From: JAXGMQ01 sp964613055
Lineage (GTDB): Bacteria > Caldisericota > Caldisericia > JAAYUI01
Assembly: GCA_964613055.1 (NCBI GenBank)
Contig: CAZTGD010000018.1
Coordinates: forward strand, 1 to 38,335
Length of the DNA: 38,335 bases
Direction of reading: 5' to 3'
Positions 32,341 through 38,335 of this stretch are shown in pieces. A program made the translations under genes and the position numbers. Numbering within the stretch: the first letter of the stretch is position 1; each line of letters opens with the position of its first letter. The notes below the pieces were generated by a model. The model had not been told where the DNA came from. It worked only from the letters and a program-made list of their open reading frames with translations, and did not search any database.

Positions 32341-34239
32341 GTGGAGCCTGACTGGTGGAGTGCGAAATGGGTATCAACAGGGACAGACAACATGATCATC
32401 AACCTCTATGAAGGCATGCGAAAACAACTGAGCTTTGAGATAACCAACAACTCCATCCACAGTGCAACGTTTGAGGTGTCATCCGTCGATGAACATGTAT
32501 ACATAGAAGACATCAGATCATTCACACTTAAACCAGGAGAAAGCATCAATCAGAGAGTGTGGGTTAGTGTCGACCGTGTGGATGAAGAAAAACAGGTTGA
32601 GGAGATCATCACCATCGTAGCAACTGAAGAATCCCAAGAGGATGATGAAGAAGATGAGCAGAACGCAGAGGATCAAGATGATAAAAAAGCCAGAGGTGAC
32701 AAAGTAGACAAAGATGAAGCCTTGGTGGAGCAAGAGGCAAAGCTCCTTACCCTGGGTCTGATACTCAAGACTCCGTCACTGGAAGTGGTGTGGGAAGAGA
32801 CGGGTACTGATACGATAACGGTGGAGCATTACCCGTATATGCCGGTAATTCGCAATATTGTTGTAAATAATGCTCATATAATAAATGAAGCTGGTTTAAG
32901 AATAGATTATAGCTCAAGTTCTGTTGATTTCCTTGAAGGTGGAGGGAGACCAATGGTGATATACGGCTCAACAGAAATAATAGAAACTAGTTACACTATA
33001 AATCGCAATGATTATCCCGTAGTTCTTTATGTAGACCATAAATTCATCATGCCAGAAAATAGCATTGAAACAGAGCAGTTGAAAACAATTGGAAAGAACT
33101 CAATTTTTGCTCAATACACAGATGAGATTGTCGTTTCACTTGAAGAGGATGAAAACGATGCGAGAAAGTTGAGATGCTACGATCTTGAGGATGCGAATCT
33201 GCTTTGGGAGTATCCCAATTCAGATAATCCTGACTATGAACAGATAACAGACACCATGTGCCTTGAGGATATATCTCCCGAATTTAACAGAGTGATTCTA
33301 CAGTACTATAATAAAGGAGATTATTCCTGCGGAATTGACAAATTGACAGTTGTTGTTATCAATAGTAATACAGGTAAAGAGGAATGGTCAATGGAGGCAG
33401 TTGACTTCAAATCAGTCTTCGGTAATAAAGATGGATGTTTAGTATTTACTAAAAGAAATTCAGACTCACAAAATGAAGACTACAGCGTTGTATATGAAAG
33501 CAGGAAAGTATCAGATGGTTCAGTTATATGGCATCATAAGTACGAATCATTGGATTCACTTGAATGTGGAGGATTTATGTATGCAGACAGTGAAGGAGCA
33601 TATTTCGCTTTAGCTTTCCCAGCCGAAGGCTGTGGAGGTGTTGTTACGATTGGCTCCTTCGAAAGTAAACATGGTGAGTGGATTTCTCGACAAGTGCTTT
33701 CATTGCTATTTGAAGAATCATCAGGATATTATTATGGCGAACAAATTGGGAATCAATGGTCAGAAGAAGCAAATCATTTTTATGATGTTGTTTTTTCAAA
33801 TCATGAATCTGAAGTAAACATTGATTATGTATCAGATACGTTATTAATATTAGGAAAATATATTTGTGGTAGTGATTTTTGTACTATTGAACCTAATACA
33901 ATGTGTGTCTTTAATGTCATTAATGGTCAATTAATTACAGGATGCGCTAGTTTTGATCTATATCATTGCCCACAAATGGCTATAGGCAATATCAATTTCA
34001 TGTCTCCCAACTACTATAATAAAAGTAACCCAAAATACTATTACAACCCAGACATACAATACTACAACCTCGAAGGTGACATCCTGGAACTCGGAGGTTA
34101 CTTCTTCAAGATACCCTCAGGCGAACACATAGACCTGCCAACAACCTACCACCTACAGCACTACACCGAATCGAACGGACTTTACTACTTCCTGGACACC
34201 AAAACAGGCGAGATAGTCTGCATCTCACTCAAAGAGTAG
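32341..34239 (+). CDS. 3' part of the amber-split gene: sandwich domain plus PQQ-like propeller
   Basis: A 632-aa open frame, in the same frame as the upstream lipoprotein. The first codon used here is GTG at 32341 without a Shine-Dalgarno or signal peptide, so separate translation is unlikely. Residues about 15-90 (NLYEGMRKQLSFEITNNS...FTLKPGESINQRVWVSVD) repeat the domain of the upstream half. Then comes an Asp/Glu/Lys linker (EDDEEDEQNAEDQDDKKARG). After about residue 250 there are WD/PQQ-like blades (LRCYDLEDANLLWEYP, VVVINSNTGKEEWSME). DNA from about 32830 to 34020 is clearly more AT-rich than the C-rich ends of the same gene. Confidence 0.7.
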   Translation: MEPDWWSAKWVSTGTDNMIINLYEGMRKQLSFEITNNSIHSATFEVSSVDEHVYIEDIRSFTLKPGESINQRVWVSVDRVDEEKQVEEIITIVATEESQEDDEEDEQNAEDQDDKKARGDKVDKDEALVEQEAKLLTLGLILKTPSLEVVWEETGTDTITVEHYPYMPVIRNIVVNNAHIINEAGLRIDYSSSSVDFLEGGGRPMVIYGSTEIIETSYTINRNDYPVVLYVDHKFIMPENSIETEQLKTIGKNSIFAQYTDEIVVSLEEDENDARKLRCYDLEDANLLWEYPNSDNPDYEQITDTMCLEDISPEFNRVILQYYNKGDYSCGIDKLTVVVINSNTGKEEWSMEAVDFKSVFGNKDGCLVFTKRNSDSQNEDYSVVYESRKVSDGSVIWHHKYESLDSLECGGFMYADSEGAYFALAFPAEGCGGVVTIGSFESKHGEWISRQVLSLLFEESSGYYYGEQIGNQWSEEANHFYDVVFSNHESEVNIDYVSDTLLILGKYICGSDFCTIEPNTMCVFNVINGQLITGCASFDLYHCPQMAIGNINFMSPNYYNKSNPKYYYNPDIQYYNLEGDILELGGYFFKIPSGEHIDLPTTYHLQHYTESNGLYYFLDTKTGEIVCISLKE

Positions 34240-34306
34240 GACAAAAAGAGACAGGAGTTTGAAATTGCTAAATTCCAGAAATCTGTTCTACCAATCGATC
34301 GACAAC

Positions 34307-34735
34307 CTAATATCGATGTTGATCATTGCCTAGTATAGCTAAACCTTTCACAGCCAGCCTGACAACATCCACAGGCGCACCTATCTCCTCTGCTTCAGCT
34401 ATTGTAACCCACATGAATCCAGGGTTTAGTGTTTGTCTGTCTGTTGTGGCAAGGTATATCATGTCTATGTGTTTGTGGTGTTCATCGATATCCTCAACCA
34501 GAATTGCCATTGGCATGGGCATGGTCTGAATACCAAGGTCTGACTCACCTGCGACCACCAGCTTTGGAGGTATCCCAGCTTCCTCAAGCACCTCCCTCAC
34601 TGCCCCCTCGTGTGGCAGTTCATCCTCCTCAACGTGCCCACCAGGTGGAAGCCACTTGCGAATCTCTTCGTGAAAATGTATGGCAAACTTGTTGCCAAAG
34701 AAAACAAACGTAGTCGCCGCAAGCTCATACCTCAT
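34307..34735 (-). CDS. NUDIX hydrolase
   Basis: A 142-aa NUDIX protein. The Nudix box is complete: G-x5-E-x7-REVLEEAGI in GGHVEEDELPHEGAVREVLEEAGI (residues about 32-55). Such proteins hydrolyse nucleoside diphosphates linked to other groups; the substrate is not predictable from sequence. No clear Shine-Dalgarno is visible; a weak TTGTTG-17-TGTAAA lies ten bases upstream of the ATG. It is downstream of, and on the same strand as, the OB-fold-like lipoprotein (43-base gap). Confidence 0.92.
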   Translation of the reverse strand: MRYELAATTFVFFGNKFAIHFHEEIRKWLPPGGHVEEDELPHEGAVREVLEEAGIPPKLVVAGESDLGIQTMPMPMAILVEDIDEHHKHIDMIYLATTDRQTLNPGFMWVTIAEAEEIGAPVDVVRLAVKGLAILGNDQHRY

Positions 34736-34778
34736 CGCATGTTAGTTTACAGATGATTCTCTGGTTAACAACAATAAT

Positions 34779-35192
34779 CTATTCTAACAGCTCTACCCTG
34801 TGTGCCTCCAGTATTTCACCCTTGTTGTCAGCCTCGACCCTGCCCCAGATGCGCGCCTTCATGCTTTGGGTTTTCTCAGGTACATTGAAACCACCCTTGT
34901 ATCTGCTGACGTACAACAGCTCATCAGAATCTGAATCAATATCCTTCACAAATAGATAGCACCCAGCGTAGCAAACCTCGTCTAAAATCACATCCATCAC
35001 AACAGCTTTTTCAAAGAGGTTGGGATTGCTGAATACCTCTTCGACACTCGATTCAATGTATTCAATGTCGGGATCGAGTTCGTTTCCATAGGTTTTCTGC
35101 AGTGCGATATCACCATCCTCGTTTGCACCACAAGCGATGAGTGCTGTAGTCGAAAGTATCAGTATCATAACCAGAACTAAAACTCTTTTCAT
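34779..35192 (-). CDS. Lipoprotein with OB-fold-like domain
   Basis: A 137-aa lipoprotein: MKRVLVLVMILILSTTALIAC with lipobox Cys at 21. The mature part (VVMDVILDEVCYAGCYLFVKD...SMKARIWGRVEADNKGEILEAHRVELLE) shows the strand order of a small OB-fold with a C-x3-C turn. This is similar in layout to DUF4920-like proteins and to the anchored protein at 3305-3718. Function unknown. AAGGAAAGG precedes the ATG, with a possible promoter 60 bases upstream. Confidence 0.75.
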   Translation of the reverse strand: MKRVLVLVMILILSTTALIACGANEDGDIALQKTYGNELDPDIEYIESSVEEVFSNPNLFEKAVVMDVILDEVCYAGCYLFVKDIDSDSDELLYVSRYKGGFNVPEKTQSMKARIWGRVEADNKGEILEAHRVELLE

Positions 35193-35252
35193 ATGCGTTC
35201 CTTTCCTTCTCTTTTTTTGTTTCCAATAAATTACTCTTGATCATTATACTTT

Positions 35253-35281
35253 ACTATAGCATCAAATTGCCGTGAATCCAA
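35253..35281 (-). promoter_or_regulatory. Possible promoter of the OB-fold-like lipoprotein
   Basis: On the minus strand TTGGAT (35281-35276), 17 bases, TATAGT (35258-35253). The rest of the 35193-35445 gap is AT-rich and has a GTAACT-10 bases-AGTTAC inverted repeat at 35342-35363 but no gene. Confidence 0.4.
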
Positions 35282-35445
35282 GCGATTGACTGTCAATACT
35301 TAGTATTACGTCCTCCCCTTATTAAGAATGATTATGAATTAGTAACTTTACTGGGTCAGTTACCTGTTCAATGTGAATTGTGTAATTTAGTGTTAATTGT
35401 GATTGCTTAAGTGGAATCTGACAATACCAGATGAGGAGATGAGAT

Positions 35446-36069
35446 ATGGCAGATGGAGATAAAACAACTATCCTTGAGTGTTCAAGGTCAACGTGTGACG
35501 GTTGTAAGATTAGAGGAAAGGTTATCTGTTTTCACACCCCATCTCAAGTGGCTGGATTTGCTGTCTTCACCTTTTTCACCATCATTCCTTTCTTCATAGG
35601 GATGATTGTCTCAGGTTTTTGGCTGTGGCTGATCGTCTGGTTTGTCCTCGCACTGATATTCTTCCTCTACCTTGAGCAGTATATCCTATGCAGGCACTGC
35701 CCTCATTATGCGGAGGAAGGTAGGACACTTCGGTGCCATGCAAACTGGGGTTTGCCAAAGTTTCCGCCGTTTGACCCCCACCCATTAAAGAAATGGGAGA
35801 AGGTAGTCTGGATAATCTATGTCGCCTTGTTGTTCCTTTATTTCGTCCCCTTCTTCATCATCTCTTCACAGTGGATATTCCTGATTGTCTGCTCTGTTAT
35901 GACCGCAATCTCAGTCATCCTTTTGCTTGCCACCAGGTGCAACCGCTGTTATGTGCTGTCGTGCCCATTCAATCGAGTCACAGCTGATGTGAAGGAAGGT
36001 GTGTTGGCGAATTTTCCAAGGTTTGCCGAGGCATGGAGAGAAAGCAGAAAAGGAGTTATCAATGACTAA
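35446..36069 (+). CDS. Cys-cluster membrane protein A, unknown family
   Basis: A 207-aa protein with four TM helices (about 33-55, 57-80, 121-140, 143-163). Cysteines lie in three cytoplasm-side groups: C12, C17, C20 and C28 before TM1; C82, C85 and C97 (CRHCPHY...RCHANWGLPKF) after TM2; and C165, C168 and C173 (CNRCYVLSCPFN) after TM4. The C-x2-C plus CP patterns look like a metal or Fe-S site, but I know no characterised family. A GAGGAGATGAG site precedes the ATG. The next gene, overlapping by eight bases, encodes a protein of the same layout. Topology and metal binding are inferred. Confidence 0.78.
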   Translation: MADGDKTTILECSRSTCDGCKIRGKVICFHTPSQVAGFAVFTFFTIIPFFIGMIVSGFWLWLIVWFVLALIFFLYLEQYILCRHCPHYAEEGRTLRCHANWGLPKFPPFDPHPLKKWEKVVWIIYVALLFLYFVPFFIISSQWIFLIVCSVMTAISVILLLATRCNRCYVLSCPFNRVTADVKEGVLANFPRFAEAWRESRKGVIND

Positions 36070-36562
36070 GATATACAAATGGAAAACATCTGACAAATGG
36101 CTGTATGCGCTGTCGATGGTTCCATTCGTCACAGTATTTGTTGGTACAGCATGGTTGTTGTCCCTGTACTCAATTTATCTGACACTCACTCTCATCGGTC
36201 TATTTCTCATTGTCAATGTCTTTCAGGCGGGGTGTTGTGTTGGGTGTCCATATAGAGGGCATTACTGTCCCGCGCTGTGCGGGGTGTATCTGGGCAACCT
36301 GCTGTCGGTATTGCTCTACCGCAATAGGAAAAACGAACCAAGATTATTCCACATCAACGCATCATTTGGGGAGTCGATCCTTTTTATTACAATGCTCTTT
36401 CCGGTGTATTGGGTGTACATCACAGGCTGGTGGTATCTGATTCTATACGCGTTTCTGCTCCTCACACATTTCACCATCTTCATGTCCACCCAGTGCGGGA
36501 AGTGCAGTTATAATCACACTTGCCCAGGTGGCAAGTTCTGGTGTGATCTGATGTCAAGTTAA
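36062..36562 (+). CDS. Cys-cluster membrane protein B, paralogue of the preceding gene
   Basis: A 166-aa protein from ATG 36062 (AAGGAG upstream), four TM helices. The motifs correspond to protein A: after TM2 CCVGCPYRGHYCPALCGVYLGN (C58-C73), and after TM4 CGKCSYNHTCPGG (C145, C148, C154). Protein A's N-terminal Cys group is missing. The shared order TM-TM-CxxCP-TM-TM-CxxC-x4/5-CP indicates duplication or an obligate pair. An upstream start (35999) would overlap far into gene A without a ribosome site. Function unknown. Confidence 0.78.
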   Translation: MTKIYKWKTSDKWLYALSMVPFVTVFVGTAWLLSLYSIYLTLTLIGLFLIVNVFQAGCCVGCPYRGHYCPALCGVYLGNLLSVLLYRNRKNEPRLFHINASFGESILFITMLFPVYWVYITGWWYLILYAFLLLTHFTIFMSTQCGKCSYNHTCPGGKFWCDLMSS

Positions 36563-36592
36563 TTAATATATATAATACATAATATATAAATA

Positions 36593-36620
36593 TTGATTAT
36601 GTTTTCATTCTCGTTATAAT
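36593..36620 (+). promoter_or_regulatory. Promoter of the EVE-domain gene
   Basis: TTGATT, 16 bases, TATAAT. Because the -10 box touches an upstream in-frame ATG (36619), translation must start later, at 36646. Confidence 0.65.
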
Positions 36621-36645
36621 GTGTAGGCACCGAGAGGAGAATGCT

Positions 36646-37107
36646 ATGTCAACTATAAAAATTGACAAGGAACATGAGGAGTGGAATACGGTTTGGATAT
36701 TTCAGGTGAATCCAAAGAAATATGATATAATCAGTGCTTTGAATGACGGCGCGCTGAACAGCTGGAGGATAAGCCAACATCGATATCGAATCAAAAAGGG
36801 GCATTTAGCGCTCATTTGGATGTCGGGCAAGCAATCTGGCATATACGGGATAGCCAGGATCGACAGTGACCCCGAACTTAAGAAGATTTCATTCAAGGAC
36901 AACAAGTATGCCATTGACATGAAGGGTGATGTTGAGGCACTAGCTGTTGACATTTCACTCATACGGAATCTGAAGGACAAACCACTGTTGAAGAAAGATA
37001 TGGTGAATCTTGATGAAATGAAGAATCTCAGTGTAATACAGATGCCACGTGCGACCAATTATCCCGTGACGGATGCACAGTGGAAGGTGATTGCGAGGAT
37101 GCTGTAA
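36646..37107 (+). CDS. EVE-domain protein
   Basis: A 153-aa single-domain protein. WIFQVNPKKYDIISAL near the N-terminus, SWRISQHRYRIKKGHLALIWMSGKQSGIYGIARI and the C-terminal LSVIQMPRATNYPVTDAQWKVI are the usual EVE (PUA-like) landmarks. EVE domains are thought to bind modified bases in DNA or RNA and are often found with restriction or other defence genes. The start at 36646 follows GAGAGGAGA; the earlier ATG at 36619 lies at the -10 box. It sits at the AT-rich right end, next to the SEFIR-type gene. Confidence 0.87.
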   Translation: MSTIKIDKEHEEWNTVWIFQVNPKKYDIISALNDGALNSWRISQHRYRIKKGHLALIWMSGKQSGIYGIARIDSDPELKKISFKDNKYAIDMKGDVEALAVDISLIRNLKDKPLLKKDMVNLDEMKNLSVIQMPRATNYPVTDAQWKVIARML

Positions 37108-37211
37108 CCCTAAGCATGATTGACAAACAGAGAATAAAAAAACTTGATATTATTAGGCCTTTTTGTGAAAAATGTGAAAAAAGTCATAGTAACTATGTTC
37201 TGTTTTTATAC

Positions 37212-37240
37212 TTGAATACAAGAAACATATATGATATATT
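37212..37240 (+). promoter_or_regulatory. Promoter of the SEFIR/TIR gene
   Basis: TTGAAT, 17 bases, TATATT, 27 bases before the ATG at 37268, which has TAGGAGGT upstream. A small palindrome CATAG-TAA-CTATG lies further upstream at about 37184-37196. Confidence 0.6.
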
Positions 37241-37267
37241 ATACAAGTAAGAGTTAGGAGGTATCAT

Positions 37268-37900
37268 ATGGATGAAGAGCACCCAAGGGTGTTTATATCT
37301 TATTCTCATGACAACATTGAGCATGTAAAACGAGTAGAACGTTTGGCTGAAGATCTTGTAAATGATGGTGTTGATGTGAAAGCCGATTTCTGGGAGTTAC
37401 GAGACGGGCATGATGTCTATAACTTTATGGAGAAAATCGGTAATCCAGATTTTATCGATAAAGTGCTTATGATTTTTGATAAATCGTATGTAGAGAAAGC
37501 AAATAATAAAAAGGCTGGTACAGGAGTTGAAACTCAAATAATTTCAAAGGATATTTATAAGCAGATTGAAGATAAAAATGTTAGATTTGTAGGAATAGTT
37601 ATTGAGACTGATGAAAATGGAGATGCTTGTTGCCCATATTTCTATAAATCTAAGATGTATATAGATTATTGTGATGAAGACAGTGCAGAAAGCTATGATC
37701 AAATATTGAGATTTATATACAATAAACCTTTGAAAAAAAAGCCAAAGTTTGGTAAAAGACCAGAGCTAGACAGTGAGTCCAATCAGATAAGCCTTGGTAC
37801 AAGAATATATTTCAAACGTGTTGTTGGTAGTATAAGAAGTGGTAATGATAATTGGAATGGATTGTTTAAAGAATACTTAGAAACATACTCCCAAACCTAG
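37268..37900 (+). CDS. SEFIR/TIR-domain protein, N-terminal part of a probably frameshifted gene
   Basis: A 210-aa frame. Residues 6-150 match bacterial SEFIR/TIR-like domains: RVFISYSHDNIEHVKRVERL, then DGVDVKADFWELRDGHDVYNFME, KVLMIFDKSYVEKANNKKAG and GVETQIISKDIY. Such domains hydrolyse NAD or signal in antiviral defence systems. The frame stops at 37900 with ...EYLETYSQT. The -1 frame continues directly (PNLDRLKPDEEIEEPIDFFF) for another 130 residues, so the end is probably an indel at the CCC of 37890-37892. The DNA is more AT-rich than most of the window, consistent with recent acquisition. No partner genes (nuclease, sensor) are visible before the window ends. Confidence 0.82.
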   Translation: MDEEHPRVFISYSHDNIEHVKRVERLAEDLVNDGVDVKADFWELRDGHDVYNFMEKIGNPDFIDKVLMIFDKSYVEKANNKKAGTGVETQIISKDIYKQIEDKNVRFVGIVIETDENGDACCPYFYKSKMYIDYCDEDSAESYDQILRFIYNKPLKKKPKFGKRPELDSESNQISLGTRIYFKRVVGSIRSGNDNWNGLFKEYLETYSQT

Positions 37901-37905
37901 ATAGA

Positions 37906-38289
37906 TTGAAACCTGATGAAGAAATAGAAGAACCGATTGACTTTTTTTTCAATACTATTGAATCATTTATTCCATATAGAGATGAGTTTATTTCAGTAAT
38001 TGATATCGTTTCTAAGAGTAAACATGGTGATGATTCAATTTCACCCATCCACAAGTTTTTTGAAAAAGTTATTACGTATTTCAATCAAGCTACCAATGGT
38101 TTGAAATACTGGAATTTTATTGAATATGTATACAATTTTATTACATACGAATTATTTTCGTACACCATAGCTGTTTTGGTAAGAAATGAAAGATATGAAG
38201 AAATAGACTACCTTCTAAAAGAAGGATATTATGTTGAGCATAATCGATCAGGTAGTAAGAGTATGCAAAGATTCAATATTGGGGGCTAG
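37906..38289 (+). CDS. C-terminal continuation of the SEFIR/TIR gene
   Basis: An open frame of 127 codons if begun at the TTG at 37906. It has no Shine-Dalgarno and starts six bases after the previous stop. It reads through upstream of the stop without interruption (PNLDRLKPDE), so it is best seen as the C-terminal half of the SEFIR protein, displaced by a frameshift. It is mostly helical (IDFFFNTIESFIPYRDEFIS, IHKFFEKVITYFNQATNG). It ends MQRFNIGG. No known family is recognised. Confidence 0.6.
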   Translation: MKPDEEIEEPIDFFFNTIESFIPYRDEFISVIDIVSKSKHGDDSISPIHKFFEKVITYFNQATNGLKYWNFIEYVYNFITYELFSYTIAVLVRNERYEEIDYLLKEGYYVEHNRSGSKSMQRFNIGG

Positions 38290-38335
38290 ACTACTTTAGA
38301 GGTCTGCTCCTCAACTCCAACAGGAGTGTATCATA

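Noticed and set aside
35342..35363. GTAACT...AGTTAC inverted repeat as a terminator or operator
   Set aside because: Only six base pairs with a ten-base centre, no T run and no clear promoter nearby.
36619..36645. Earlier ATG for the EVE gene
   Set aside because: It overlaps the -10 box (TATAAT 36615-36620); ATG 36646 has a good ribosome site.
38299..38330. Hairpin after the SEFIR gene (CTCCT...AGGAG)
   Set aside because: A five-base stem with a ten-base loop and no T run; too weak to call at the window edge.

Overview
This is a bacterial chromosome segment with a GC content that looks to be in the low to mid 40s percent by eye. Promoters are sigma70-type and Shine-Dalgarno sites are mostly good. 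The gene order hrcA-rsmE-mtaB-HIT-rpsU-pgpH-ybeY-dgkA-corC, ribosomal protein bS21, a TPP-riboswitch ThiT transporter, SLH repeats and copper-amine-oxidase-N (stalk) domains point to a Firmicutes-like or other Terrabacteria-like lineage. Exported haem c proteins suggest extracytoplasmic electron transfer. I cannot name the organism, and it may be an uncultured lineage.

Region by region. 1-2.7 kb: the tail of an RHS-repeat gene (+) meets a minus-strand replication operon dnaN-recF-dciA(DUF721); dnaA is not next to it. 2.8-6.1 kb: a plus-strand group of exported proteins, namely a Cys-rich anchored protein, an anchored OB-fold-like protein, a beta-propeller/stalk/cytochrome c fusion, and a haem-motif/Ca-repeat/stalk protein. 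6.3-11.3 kb: a cold-shock protein, then a minus-strand unit of a 1448-aa subtilase with SLH repeats and a Fur-family regulator. 11.4-14.7 kb: ruvA, and a thiamine operon (TPP riboswitch, thiT, yigZ, methyltransferase, thiamine-binding protein). The riboswitch carries a perfect 16-nt tandem duplication that includes the ligand-binding CTGAGA. 14.7-15.4 kb: a membrane protein facing hrcA across a promoter region with a perfect palindrome. 15.4-23.7 kb: a tightly packed housekeeping operon from hrcA to corC. 23.8-25.2 kb: tpiA and a convergent membrane protein. 25.25-31.4 kb: an eight-gene unit, every junction overlapping or within 6 nt: GNAT, PEGA, lipoprotein, TPR, a 30-aa membrane peptide, a sodium:solute symporter, and two lipoproteins. 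31.4-34.2 kb: a large lipoprotein gene interrupted by one in-frame TAG. 34.3-35.2 kb: NUDIX hydrolase and an OB-fold-like lipoprotein (minus). 35.4-36.6 kb: two related four-TM proteins with conserved cysteine clusters. 36.6-38.3 kb: an AT-rich end with an EVE-domain protein and a SEFIR/TIR-type protein that appears frameshifted.

The most unusual points are the duplicated riboswitch motif, the haem/stalk/Cys-rich exported cluster, the paired CxxC membrane proteins, the amber-split lipoprotein, the frameshifted SEFIR gene, the symporter with its mini-ORF, and three promoters placed so close to start codons that leaderless mRNAs are predicted. No gene-free stretch exceeds 300 bases; the longest is 35193-35445, between divergent genes. 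I saw no tRNA, rRNA, CRISPR array, insertion sequence or clear oriC.
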